Positions 9,533 to 19,971 of a DNA stretch of 64,000 bases are shown here, one piece after another. The DNA is from Branchiostoma floridae. Taxonomy: Eukaryota > Chordata > Leptocardii > Amphioxiformes > Branchiostomatidae. The stretch's first letter is position 1. Each line of letters begins with the position of its first letter. A program made the position numbers and the translations under genes. Below the pieces are notes generated by a model. That model was not told the DNA's origin. It saw only the letters and a program-made list of their open reading frames with translations, and did no database searches. The stretch spans positions 19,851,760-19,915,759 of the forward strand of contig NC_049992.1 of assembly GCF_000003815.2 (NCBI RefSeq), read 5' to 3'.

Positions 9533-12500
9533 GTGAGTATATTTTACCATCAACATTTAACACGATATTGTACAAGAATTTTACTCGTGAAAACATTGAA
9601 TCATTTGAGTTATTAGACAAGATATGAACATCCTTCATTAGGTTTATAAGAATGTTGCATCGATGTATTTTGGGGTAACCTTTCGGTTTGCATCTCAGAT
9701 TTAGAGATGGGGCCCTTGTTGGGGTCTTTCGATATGGGCAACCACTACGTGGAAATGTAAGACGTTGTCTTGGGGATATGTACAGATTTGGTAGCAGCTT
9801 GCATTACACTTTGTGGCCTGAGGGTCTTTTGGGGGTGATCTCAAATAAAAATCTGGATAATTACCTTTTTCAAGAAGGTTACGTTTTTGGTAACGTTTAC
9901 TATCATGATAGCTGTGTGTGTGTGTTTGTTTGTTTGTGTGTGTGTGTGTTGCTTAACTGCGTGTGTGTTTACGTTTGTGTGTGTATGTGTGTGTGTGTGT
10001 GTGTGTGTGGGTGTGTGGGTGTGTTTGTGTGTTTAGCACAATATTTCAGGTTTAGAGATGGTGCCCTGGTAAAGGGTGATCACTACATGGGAATACATTG
10101 CGTTGTCCTTGAAATATATATATCGATCTTTTCATAGCAGCCTGTGTTTCAGTCTGGGGCCTGAGGGGCTGCCCTTCAAGTAAAGAGTAATCTAGCTTCC
10201 GAGATAAGAATTCGACATATTAGTCTCAGTCTTTGCTCTTGCTTTCAAAACATTAAGTATATTTGTTTAAGTGTTAAACGATTTACCTCCAAAATGCAAT
10301 ATTATTGGAAAGGTGTACTTTATTTTGTAAGAACAGGCACACACTCTCTAATCATGCTAAGGCGCACTCTACATCTGCTTTGAGATTAGCTTTAAGTGCA
10401 CACGTGCAGTCTTATAGCGCATTATTTTTCTACAACATGTTGTTGTAAATGATAGCAACAATAGCTAAGGTGCAAATGTAGGCTATTAAACTGTATGTAT
10501 GGAACTCCCGTAAAGTAAGTAATAAATGGCTCACATGTGCCCCCTTTTAACATCAACTCTTATAATTGCACGGGGTACCATTATACTACCACATATTACA
10601 AAAACGTTGTTATAGAAACATTCTTAAAGTTGTTAGATATCCAAAGTGTGTACCCCAGGACTACTTATGCTACAATCCTTAAAAAATCATGTAGTTTTTC
10701 ATGTGGGGGTATCATGACAGCTTGTGGAATTTGAATAGAGAGTTGAAACTACCAATTGACCTTGTATCGTAAGAATGTGTGCACGTATTGGAAGCTTTTA
10801 TTCCACTCGATAAGCCAAGTAAGGCTAGTAAGGTCTAAACTTTTATCTCAAAAAATAGCCCCGCTAATTCTTAATGGTAGCATCTTTGACCTGTTTCAGT
10901 GAGGCGAGTGCGGACATCACCATAGACACTCCTGAAGGTGAAATCATTGTCAATGACACGAAGATGAAGTTTATAACAGTCCCAGAAGGATACGACAACA
11001 AAACACGGCCTGGTCCATCGGGTGAGTTACACACATAAGGCCACAGCAAGTAATTTTTTTTTGGATGACATCAGCGCGCGCATTAATTTTCGCCTGATTT
11101 CAGAAAAAAAAAACCAGATTTTTTTTCTTCTGCAAGGATGGCCAACATGACAATAACGTACCAAAATGAGCAAATATGTTGTGTTGTAGCCTAATGGTTG
11201 TACTTGTAGAAGTGACACGAGGTACCCAGGACTGTAGTTGTAGAAATGAAACTTATTGGATAGTTGTAAAATTGACACCAATATGGAAGCCATGAGTGTG
11301 GTTACCAACTTTGTTGGTGATGCCAGTCTACCACACTAGTGTCACTTTTACCACACCAGTTCATGTCTTGAATACAGGAATGAATGCCTTGTTGGCTCTG
11401 ATACCATGTTTTGTCATTTTAATTCTTGTTACAACATTCATCACAACTTTATGGTATCTATTTTTGAAAATGTAGCCTTCTTGTTTTTATTCGCCCATCT
11501 TGTTTTTTTTTGCCCTTTCGCACTATTTTTGCAGTCTGCAGAGGATGTCATCCATAATATTTTCTTGCTGTGGCCTAAGGGGGGTTTGCTTTGTCAAGAT
11601 TGACCACCAAGATCTATTTGCAAGGGAATCTATGTAGCCTGGGTACCAACTAATTTCCATCGGGCCCGGGGCTTCTTGCACCCAATACCCTTATTGGGGT
11701 TTGAGGGTAGCGAGTGCAAGGAGTCCCGGTAGAAATCGGTTGGTACCCAGGCCAATCCTATATCGTGTTATAGTGAATATTGTACATGCGCCAAATAATA
11801 GTTACTTATTGACAAGCAATTGGATGTCTTATTCATACCTATAGATATTTGTGTACGTCTGTTTAGTTTTACTGTAAGTAGTTGTAATAGACCTTGCGAA
11901 AGTCGCTGCCCTTCTTTCTTGTCAATAAAGATTTCTCGGTGATTTTGAAAACGGTCAGATGTTTCAGAAAGCATCCACTTCCGTCAGTGACTCTGGCCAG
12001 AACTTGTTAAAGAAAGGGGTTATACCCCTTAATTATGAATTGATAGGTAAAGGAGGTAAAACAATTGATTTAAGATAGTACAATTGGAAGTAAATTAAGA
12101 CAAAATCTGTACATATACTGATAGACAATATCAATGATAAACATAAGGGAAAATGTTCGTCATTCACAAAGAATAACGGCGGATGTTTTTGTGATCGTCC
12201 GCCACCTTCTTCGAGGCAATACCGACGGGTTCACTTCGCCCTGCAGCTAGGTGCCATCACGGTATTGCCATGAACATGGCGACAGACTGTCAGAGAAACG
12301 TTAGGTATTCTGTAACCCTTTGGTATTCAATGGACTTCACTACTAATCACTACTCAAAGTGCTGTGGTGGAAACGGAAAATTTAAAGATTCCTTATCATT
12401 TTACATGAAGTATTTGTGCAATAAATAGTAGAAGATTTAAACCAATAACCGTGTATTTTAATTTTTCTCTTCATTTTCTACAGCTCCTGACGTGGATTGT

Positions 12501-13744
12501 TCAATCCACGTGCTGAAACTTGGTCCTTTTCTAGAAAAAGACATGGTATGGTGTGTGTTATTATCTTGTAACTTATATCTGTATGTTATTTACAAGCGTA
12601 CTTGTATATCTTATCTCTCATTATATCTGTGATGTATGGCATGGATGCCTTTGAGGTTACATTTTCATTATATATGCGTCTGTGTGTGTGTGTGTGTGTG
12701 TGTGTGTTTCTGTCAACAAGATAACTAAAAAAACGGCTGGTTGGATTTATTTCATACTTTCTGTATCGGAAGTGTGTGACGAAATCTGGAAATGATTAAA
12801 TTATCCCCTTGGCGGCTTCCCTTGAGTTCAACTCAGTCAGTCGAAAAAAAATATGAACTACGAATTGACATATTTCAGTCTCAAGGAAAAAATAAAATCC
12901 CTCAACCTTTGTTCCAAATGCCAAATTTGATCTTATTTGATCAAATTTTACTGAAAAAAAAAGCTTGTTCTAAAACCAGTTGCATTACTTCTTGAAAGAC
13001 CCTTGTACCTTCACAGAAGGTAAAGTTCTCTTTCTTCTTGCTTCTTTTCCTTCTTCCGTTCCAAAGACATAGGGTCAACGACCTGGGCCAGACGGCTGTT
13101 GAACTATCCCAGATGCGCTCCATCCCAGAAGCGCTCCTGGGATAAAAGCACATCTGGGATGTAACAGTTGTCACTATAGTTACTGTCAAAGCAGCAGACA
13201 CCCTTTGGTGCTCAATTACATAATGTAAGAAGTACCAGTAGCCTGAGTACCATCCTCCGTAGTGACCGTTGGCTCAATCCTTTAGCTTGCTATTTGAGCC
13301 AGCGGTCGCTACGGAGGATTCATGGTACTGAGAGCCGGAGTGGCCGGTTACCATACGTATGGGTGTATTTTATAATTAGTAAGAAAGAACAAAGTAGTAT
13401 TTAGGGGCCAGCTAGTTGAACATTATGTATTTGCCTCCTGATGCTTTCTTACAACACATTTTCTCACTTCTACAGCTATTTCCGATCTCCTATTACTTCG
13501 CGTGTAACTGGACGGACACACGACTGAAAGTTCCCGACAACCACACTTTCGCGTACGTCGACGAATCTGCGGGAAGCGTCTGGAAACCATTACCACATCC
13601 CGTGCCAATGTCGGATACAATCATCCGAGAAGAATTTGTCGAACCACCCTTGGTTATTGCTGGTGGAACAGTGTACATGTTAAAAAAGTAGGTCTATGGA
13701 AGAAGAGGATCAGATGTGTGTGTGAGAGAGATAGAGATAGAGTA

Positions 13745-13790
<46 letters not shown>

Positions 13791-16700
13791 TGAGTGAGTG
13801 AGTGAGAGAGAGGGTGTGCGTGTGTGTGTATGTGTGTGTATGTGTGTGTGTGAGTGAATGAGCATATCTATCTATCTACCTGTGTGTTTCTGTGTGTGAA
13901 TGAATAAACATATCTATCTGTGTGTGGCTGTGTGTGTGTGTGTGCGGGTGTGAGGACTTACATTTTTGCCTATGATCTGACGGCAGTTTCTGCTTTATTT
14001 GACACTTTCTTCACAACAACAGTGTGTCATTTGTGACAAAACCTTTTCCATATTTTCTACAGATACACCTTCAACGCGCCATGTGTGATGAAACTGTACA
14101 GCTTCCCTCACGACCAGCAGTTTTGTAACGTACCAATCATGATGCGTAGGTATCCATTTGTCACAATCTACTAGTATTAGAATTACGCCCATTACCACTT
14201 TTCAGGACGTATGGAGCAACAGAGAATGATGTGCTAAAAAGGGTGTGACGCTTTCAGTAAAATAACACCTTTAACACAATATGACTACGAAGAATAACCC
14301 ATTTAACTTGAAAGTTTATTTGTGTTGGTGGAATTCATTCTTGAACTACTATTAGTTAAACTGTAAATTCCAGTATAAAAAATTGGATCCATGGACTCAC
14401 TCATCTACATCAGAGCTTAACAACCATCCCAGAACAAAGACGGTGGGCGCCATAGACTTCTTGCAACCTACGATCACTGCTCATTGAGTCACGTGTTCTA
14501 TCTGCATGACGTGACGTCACGGCAGCATGAATTGTTCGTTCCGAATGAACAACACATGCATCAAGGGTTGACAAAGACTAGTCCAATTTTTGTTGAAATT
14601 TGCAGTTCAACTTAAGTTCAAGAAAATAAAAACGCTTGTTGTTGTCGGCCACGGTAGATCATTTCAAATGCTTTTTTTAAATTTTCAGGTGGTGGCGTGA
14701 AAGCTTCATGGGGAGCCATGATGTACTGGCCGGTTCAAGACCAGCCTATCCTGATGAACATGCAGGCATTCCGCTCGGTTTTCCGCGTGGAATATTTGGA
14801 ATTCATCAGCTGGGCTGGCAGTACTCTATCGCCAAGTAAGTATTTGGAAACGTGGTGCTAGAGTCGATTCCATATTACCGAGAGGGTGTTTCTTGCCTTT
14901 TGTTCCAACATTTTGGAAATGTTTGTAACAATCTAACTGTGATAAGTAACTGTTTAGAACTATTCATAACATCTATGTGACGTTCTAAATATTTCTATAG
15001 TATCCAAACATGTTAGAAACATTTCTAACATCAAATACATTATTTCTGTTAGTTTCTAAACTGTTCCAACATAGATGCATCATCTGTGATCACATGTTCG
15101 AACATGGAAACAATATGATGAAACTGGGTCAGTGGGCTGGGAAGAAGGCAGTTCACACATCCCTGCCAAGTGCAGGAAATTATGTCTGTCTGCCACCTTC
15201 TCACAAAAGACTCACCATTGTATACTAAAGAACATCTAAAAATACAAGAGCCAAACAAAGGACCAAACTTAGCAGCTTTGTTTATGGGGTCAATAAAAGT
15301 TTTTATGGAGGAAAAAAATGACACAAAATGTTGGAACATGTTGGAACAGTAACAAAAACACATAGATGTTTGAAAATTGTTCTAAATAAAGAGATAATTA
15401 TATCATTACTTTCCCAAATGTTCCAACAAATATAAAAAGGTTCAAACATGTTTAAACTTTCATTTTGAAATGTTTGAACAATTTCGAACTTAAGTGACTG
15501 AAATGTTCTTTTACTCAAAATAGTTAAAACTTATTACAAATATTATTTCAAAACCATCTCGGTGCCTTGGAATTGACTCTATCTCACTGCAATTTGTATG
15601 CATATTTGCACGAAGTAAAAAGAAATGACCATAATTCTTCTGTTTTCTGGAAGGTGGTGAACGTGCCGGCCTGCCGAAAGGACTTTCTTATTTGTCAATG
15701 CAAAGTGTGTCGATCAGATGGCTGCCTAATAAATGAAACTATGTTCGTCTAATCTGTATCGTCTACTTGTTTCTCTTATCATAGAGGAAACATGCATCTA
15801 CCAGAAGGGATACTGTGACTACGGCGGATCTGAAGACTGTCACACAACAAGTTTGCGATGTACCGAAGCGGAGAATCAGAATAAATCGGAGTGCATCAAC
15901 TGTAGCTTTTTCGGAGGAAAGTGTAAAACGTACCAAACTCCAAACTGTTCTTCGGTTTTGCAGAAAGGTGGGTGTATTCTTTTATTTTCTTTTGTATCAG
16001 GGCGTGGGCGATTTCTGGAAAGTTTCCCTCAAATTAATCTTTTTAAATCCTATTAAAAATTATTCCTCAAATTAATCTTGTAGAATCTTAAACCGACGGA
16101 TAAAAATGCAGTAAATCACCCAGTTGATCCTTACTTTTGCTTAAGATTCATGAAAATTTAGGAACATACTTTGTTGCACATTTCTGTAGTCGACGAGTTT
16201 GGAATATACTGGACGAATCTCGAGTTGAGGCTCAAGTTGACCAGGCGGCTTGGCTACCACATTCTGAATTCATACATCCCGTCCATGTCTGTGGTCGGCA
16301 TGTCCTGGGTGTCCTTCTGGATCGACCCGTCTTCAGCTCCGGCCAGAACCGGACTAGGAGTGACCACTGTCTTGACCATGGTTACGCTGGTAGATATTCT
16401 TTCTATATCTCTTTCCACTAGCACTGCGCTCTCGTTGTGCTCCCTCTGCGACCTTAGATTTGACAGATAGCTCAATGAATTGTACAGAAAAATCGGTTTT
16501 TACGCTTTTTTATCTTCTCAGTCACATCTTTACATTTTGTATGATATACCAAGTAGGAAATGGAAGGTTACACAGTCACATCAATTTTAGGTTACAGTGA
16601 GAGCGAAGCGCGATCGCCGTCAGTGGACCTTATCAATAATATGTTATCTGTTGTAATTTCTCATCTTCAACGTAAAATTTTTGCGGTTGCACTTGTAACT

Positions 16701-17245
16701 GTCGCCGCCCTAGACGAAGTAGTGTGTAATTTATGGTTAATAACTTGGAATTGATAGAATTCTATGCGTCAGAAGAGTTTGAACAGCGGTGCCATTTTGG
16801 ATCTCGTCCAGTCTTCTGATTGGATCCGGGTCGTTATATTACACTGGGCGGTTATACCTTTATAGATCTCTGGAGATGTAACATCGTTATAATACGAAAT
16901 AGGGGTTTGTGATTGGTTTATGTCCTCTAGTCATATGATAATAAAGAATAATATGTATCCCTGTCTCTATACACACAGAGTGGCAAAGTAGGAGGAGCTC
17001 CTGAGCTGAACTACATCCGGGCAATTGACGTGTGGATGCTGACGTGTAAACTGTTCGTCATCCTGGCCCTGTTGGAGTACGCATGCGTCAACTTCACTGC
17101 CTTGACTCAAAAGAGAAAGGTACAGAGAATAAATGGTGTCCATTCCTTATACAGATGCATTATGATAGATCAATCTAGACATTGACCCATGTTGTAATGG
17201 TCTCTTTTGTTCTTCACAAACACACACATATACACACACATAAAC

Positions 17246-17280
<35 letters not shown>

Positions 17281-17899
17281 TACACACAAACACACACAAA
17301 CATGCACGCACACACAAGCAAGCACACACAAACATGCATGTACACACACACACACACACGCGCGCACAAACACACAAACACACAAACATACACACTACAC
17401 TCGAGCATATATCATATACGTCGCTGCAGTCGGTTTGCGGCATGTCATCTTTTATAATGTACCGTCTGCCTTAAACAAGCATGATTGTTGTGATCTGGGA
17501 TTGACATGTTCTACTGAAAAGCTTAGGTGATTTTGCTTTTGGCTCTATACTCTCTATATCATTTCTTATAACGTCTAGCGAAGAAATAGACGTAACGCAA
17601 GGACAACAACAACAACAACAACAATATTAAAATTATACGTACCTCTGTACTTGTCTCCTCCACAGGTAGAACAGATGCCCGAGGTTGATGTGGAACGACA
17701 GACAAAGAAGGAAGTGGGACAAGATCTAGATCTGTATGACTGTGACGAAAAAAAGCCGCCCCCGAAGTTTTCCGTCTCGACTCTGACGGCAGAGAAGGTT
17801 AACCGCAGCGTGGACCATGTGTCACGTGTGGCGTTCCCGGCAGCCTTCGCGATCTTCGTTTGTGCATACTTTAGTTTTTACCTTGCGGATTCGCCTTAG
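9432..17899 (+). CDS. Receptor A: Cys-loop ligand-gated chloride channel subunit with Cys-rich loop insert
   Basis: Ten coding exons join in frame to 494 residues: 9432-9532, 10900-11021, 12484-12545, 13476-13687, 14063-14145, 14689-14835, 15785-15967, 16190-16389, 16979-17119, 17666-17899. Residues 1-21 are a signal peptide. The ligand-binding domain has the loop-D motif WTDTRL, a W-K-P motif, and a 13-residue Cys-loop (C173-C187, with FPHDQ inside). Residues 244-303 are an unusual eight-cysteine module placed where loop C belongs. TM1 is about 326-348. The PAR triplet (354-356) before TM2 marks the anion-selective GABA/glycine/GluCl class of plasma-membrane channels. TM3 is about 383-408, and TM4 about 471-490 ends close to the C-terminus. 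The TM3-TM4 loop is short, about 60 residues. The start is chosen because the ATG opens a hydrophobic leader that splices in frame. A polyadenylation signal (AATAAA) lies at 17931. The ligand cannot be predicted because the loop C aromatic pocket is altered. Confidence 0.92.
9699..10190. repeat. Duplicated segment and GT tract in receptor A intron 1
   Basis: A block beginning TTTAGAGATGGGGCCCTTGT (about 9700-9850) recurs in diverged form at about 10050-10190, starting TTTAGAGATGGTGCCCTGGT. Both halves end near a GGCCTGAGGG word. A GT-rich microsatellite (9911-10033) lies between them. The long open frame across this stretch has no protein-like features apart from the repeat. Confidence 0.6.
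10900..11021 (+). CDS. Receptor A exon 2: N-terminal extracellular region
   Basis: Acceptor TTTCAG ends at 10899 and donor GTGAGT begins at 11022. It encodes the segment ending [13 protein letters not shown], which matches the 'Y-D-x-x-x-R-P' start of the Cys-loop receptor ligand-binding domain. The exon ends in phase 1. Confidence 0.9.
11037..11576. mobile_element. Palindromic MITE (family 2, variant termini) in receptor A intron 2
   Basis: AAGGCCACAGCAAG at the left and CTTGCTGTGGCCT at the right are inverted repeats, with GGATGACATC and GATGTCATCC just inside. It begins 15 bases after the exon 2 splice donor. An internal stretch (about 11185-11295) recurs at about 45880-45990. Confidence 0.75.
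11637..11752. repeat. Compact hairpin element in receptor A intron 2
   Basis: Left arm GCCTGGGTACCAACTAATTT followed by CCATCGGGCCCGG; right arm CCCGGTAGAAATCGGTTGGT followed by ACCCAGGC. The roughly 115-base unit is almost wholly self-complementary, like the smallest fold-back MITEs. Confidence 0.75.
11789..12100. mobile_element. Interrupted MITE family 3 copy in receptor A intron 2
   Basis: CGCCAAATAATAGTTACT and ACAAGCAATTGGAT at about 11790-11825 match the family-3 terminus. The continuation GAAAACGGTCAGATGTTTCA appears only at about 11946, so about 100 bases are inserted within it. Confidence 0.55.
12484..12545 (+). CDS. Receptor A exon 3
   Basis: A 62-base exon after acceptor TCTACAG, ending at ATG before donor GTATGG. 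It encodes a beta-strand ending [11 protein letters not shown], the usual '...I...E-x-D-M' block ahead of loop D. It is identical in length to exon 3 of receptor B. Confidence 0.88.
13241..13331. repeat. Small fold-back repeat in receptor A intron 3
   Basis: CTGAGTACCATCCTCCGTAG with TGACCGTTGGCTCAA pairs with TTGAGCCAGCGGTCGCTACG with GAGGATTCATGGTACT. The arms are about 35 bases and the loop about 16. Confidence 0.75.
13476..13687 (+). CDS. Receptor A exon 4: loop D and loop A of the ligand-binding domain
   Basis: Acceptor TTCTACAG ends at 13475 and donor GTAGGT begins at 13688. It encodes [20 protein letters not shown] and the downstream W-K-P motif. Potential N-glycosylation sites are NWT and NHT. 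The exon ends in phase 2. Confidence 0.9.
13728..13955. repeat. Compound GT/GAGT microsatellite in receptor A intron 4
   Basis: GT runs interspersed with AGAG, GAGT and TATC units start about 40 bases after the exon 4 donor. Confidence 0.9.
14063..14145 (+). CDS. Receptor A exon 5: signature Cys-loop
   Basis: An 83-base exon encoding [15 protein letters not shown], the family-defining disulphide loop with 13 residues between the cysteines. Acceptor TCTACAG; donor GTAGGT at 14146. Confidence 0.93.
14421..14640. repeat. Dispersed repeat shared with the NCS gene intron
   Basis: ACGGTGGGCGCCATAGACTT with flanking words (AACCATCCC, GAGTCAC, TTGACAAAGA) recurs in the same order at about 33500-33720. 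Confidence 0.6.
14689..14835 (+). CDS. Receptor A exon 6: beta-strands 8-9 region
   Basis: A 147-base exon after acceptor TTTTCAG with donor GTAAGT at 14836. It encodes the SWGAMMYWP to RVEYLEFIS region, equivalent to the loop B/loop F part of glycine receptors. It is the same length as exon 6 of receptor B. Confidence 0.88.
14905..15530. repeat. Cryptic repeat tract of GTTCNAACATGTT-like words in receptor A intron 6
   Basis: Short imperfect palindromic words such as CATGTTCGAACATG, TGTTGGAACATGTTGGAACA and AAACATGTTTAAAC recur many times over about 600 bases without a fixed period. Confidence 0.6.
15785..15967 (+). CDS. Receptor A exon 7: eight-cysteine module in the loop C position
   Basis: Acceptor ATCATAG ends at 15784 and donor GTGGGT begins at 15968. 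It encodes 61 residues with cysteines in [17 protein letters not shown]-x2-C, KC and PNC contexts. All eight are present at the same spacing in receptor B exon 7 (28354-28536). In vertebrate glycine and GABA receptors this interval is only about 15-20 residues and forms loop C. The module sits on its own exon with phase 1 introns at both ends, which would allow in-frame insertion or loss. Confidence 0.9.
16190..16389 (+). CDS. Receptor A exon 8: TM1 and start of TM2
   Basis: Acceptor TTCTGTAG; donor GTAGAT at 16390. It encodes the strand before TM1, TM1 (ending MSWVSFWI), then [18 protein letters not shown]. The PAR motif is characteristic of chloride-selective members. Confidence 0.93.
16979..17119 (+). 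CDS. Receptor A exon 9: TM2-TM3 linker and TM3
   Basis: Acceptor ACACACAG; donor GTACAG at 17120. It encodes [12 protein letters not shown] and the hydrophobic [16 protein letters not shown]. The start is set at AGT-GGC by comparison with receptor B, because a second AG follows two bases later. Confidence 0.92.
17216..17396. repeat. (CA)n microsatellite in receptor A intron 9
   Basis: CA repeats with TA and AA interruptions; the open frames here are artefacts of the repeat. Confidence 0.95.
17666..17899 (+). CDS. Receptor A exon 10: intracellular loop, TM4 and stop
   Basis: Acceptor CTCCACAG ends at 17665; stop TAG at 17897-17899. It encodes an acidic/basic cytoplasmic stretch, then [20 protein letters not shown] as TM4. 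Confidence 0.92.
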   Translation, partial: VEQMPEVDVERQTKKEVGQDLDLYDCDEKKPPPKFSVSTLTAEKVNRSVDHVSRVAFPAAFAIFVCAYFSFYLADSP

Positions 17900-17930
17900 T
17901 GTGTAAAAAATGGCGGTCATACAATCCTGA

Positions 17931-17936
17931 AATAAA
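17931..17936 (+). promoter_or_regulatory. Candidate polyadenylation signal of receptor A
   Basis: AATAAA occurs 32 bases after the stop codon. This implies a very short 3' UTR if used. Confidence 0.5.
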
Positions 17937-19876
17937 GAAAAGCTCCTTGATATGCTTTTCAAATTGTATCTATGGTTGAAGGCCTCTTCTGAGGATATTT
18001 GAGGCCAGTCAAACGGTGGAGGGTCAGTCCTTTTGCAGAGGTTTTTTTTAGATATCTTTTTGCTTCGAGTATATTTGTATCGAAGCCACACATGAAAGGA
18101 CACGTATACACATCCAATCGGACCAATTGCTGAAGCTGTTGCATGAAGATACTGATGTATAATACTGTTTCCGCATGTTCGGACCAAACTTTGCATTTTT
18201 ATATAGTATAGTATATAGTATAAGTATCATCAATGTTGCATTAAAAATATACAATTGACGACCGACATTGCTCTTTGATGATCTTCTTTCTCTATATGGG
18301 GCTTATACTGTGATGAATAATATCGTATGTCGATAATATTGATCACAAACGTTGTGCTGTTAGATTGAACCAACGGTGGTATAGTGTAAGACATTTGCTT
18401 GGGCTTTAGCTGATCTTATCTTTCTATTTATTCATAACAAAACATTTTCTATTCGTGACACAACATCACCAGGTTGCATAATCGGACCAATCGTTCAATT
18501 CTACTGGTCTAAGTCGACAAGGAAAGTTGGCACTTTGAATCCAAGACTGACAACTGCAAATAAGACAGCGACAGCCCCAAAGAACATAAAAAAAAAAAAA
18601 AACTAGAAAATATTTTCTATTACCCGATCGACCCTAGCAAAATACTGTTTGACCGTTGGCAAAGGACATAAAACATTCTATCTGACATCTGTGTGATGAA
18701 AATGCTGTAGGGTCGTTTTCTAACACAATAAAGAGTATTTTTGGATAACTTCGGCCAAGATTATGACAGAAACCAAAATAGGGATCCTGAATCACAACCT
18801 ATTGACCATAATCTTCTCTTGACGAGTATCGGAAAGACTACTTTTATCAGGCTTAATTAGAATGCTATAGTGCCATATTGATTATTTTCTGTTCTCATTG
18901 ATCATTCTAAGAACAGATCCTTTAAGGTGGTATCTCACTGCACTTTGGACACCTGTGCGGTACTGCGGGGTTCGTTCACTGCAATACTTTCTTGTTAATT
19001 TCGCAGATCTTTTTTCATAATTTAGATATTGTGTAATACACACAAGTAAGACTAAGAAGACAGCAAAATTCACAAAACGTAAGAAAATCCGTTCATTATC
19101 TCTTAAATTCCTTGAGTGTCTTTCGAATCCCGCAGTGCCGCACCGGTCCCCAAGTGCAGTGAGATACCACCATTAAGCGTGGTATGTAGGGCATATCCTG
19201 GAACGACCGTCAAATATGCCAAATCATCTGTTGCCTTGTGTTAACGTCCTCCTGTTGTGTGTCTTCCTGTAATAGCATAGGTCTGCTGTGGTGTTTTGCT
19301 GTAACGTTGTGTGATGCAAACATCTATCCTATTTATTCATTCATCTACTGAATTTTCAGACCACTGGATAGCCCATTCATTGCTGAAAAAAAATCAATTT
19401 TCAACGAGGCCCAGTAAACTAAATGATAAAATCATCAACATCACAGAGAAAAATAGGTAGAAAACAGCTTGTAACAGCTTGTCAATCTTGTAACATAGGA
19501 TGGTTTTTTACGTGTAGTATACGCAACATATATGTGTATGTATATGCGTAAACCGTCTTCTGCTTATACATCTCATGAAAAAATAAATGTGAAATGAAAT
19601 ATGTGAAACATGAGTGATTACAGAAAGCTAAAGAAAACAAATCAAAAACGACTTGGGCACCTCAATTTAAGCCTATGGAAGTGGCACGATTATGTATACG
19701 CCTAATGACACTTGATAAATTATGTATGGAACTAGGTGGGAATGTTTACCGTCATCTCTTAAAGATGACACACTATCGATCCTCCAGAAACAACCAAATT
19801 AGATTGTGATAAGCCCCTAGTGCTGACCAAAGCCTAACTGTTCGGGGTTCCGCTGTAAAAGACATATACAGCAACC
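17937..19876. other. Intergenic region between the two receptor genes
   Basis: About 1.9 kb with no exon recognised. It contains one complete family-1 MITE (18925-19172) and A-rich tracts. Promoter elements for receptor B cannot be assigned with confidence. Confidence 0.5.
18925..19172. mobile_element. PIF/Harbinger-like MITE, family 1
   Basis: Termini AGGTGGTATCTCACTGCAC and GTGCAGTGAGATACCACCA form inverted repeats. The target duplication TTA is present on both sides (18922-18924 and 19173-19175). Length 248 bases. Confidence 0.9.
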
Positions 19877-19971
19877 ATGACTGTGAAGAGCGCAAGCCGG
19901 AATCTTCTACTCTTACTGTTGCTTATACACACCGAAGCAACGTCAGGAGAAACCATAGGAAAACAGAAGAG
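19877..19971 (+). CDS. Receptor B exon 1: signal peptide
   Basis: ATG at 19877 opens a leader with a run of leucines (NLLLLLLLIHTEA). Donor GTACGT at 19972; ends in phase 2 like exon 1 of receptor A. Confidence 0.85.

Noticed and set aside
9688-10137. 149-codon plus-strand open frame in receptor A intron 1
   Set aside because: It is made of a duplicated non-coding block and a GT tract, has no splice logic, and breaks the exon 1 to exon 2 join that gives a perfect family match.
15815-16075. Alternative frames over receptor A exon 7
   Set aside because: Only the frame giving eight cysteines splices correctly on both sides and matches the paralogue.
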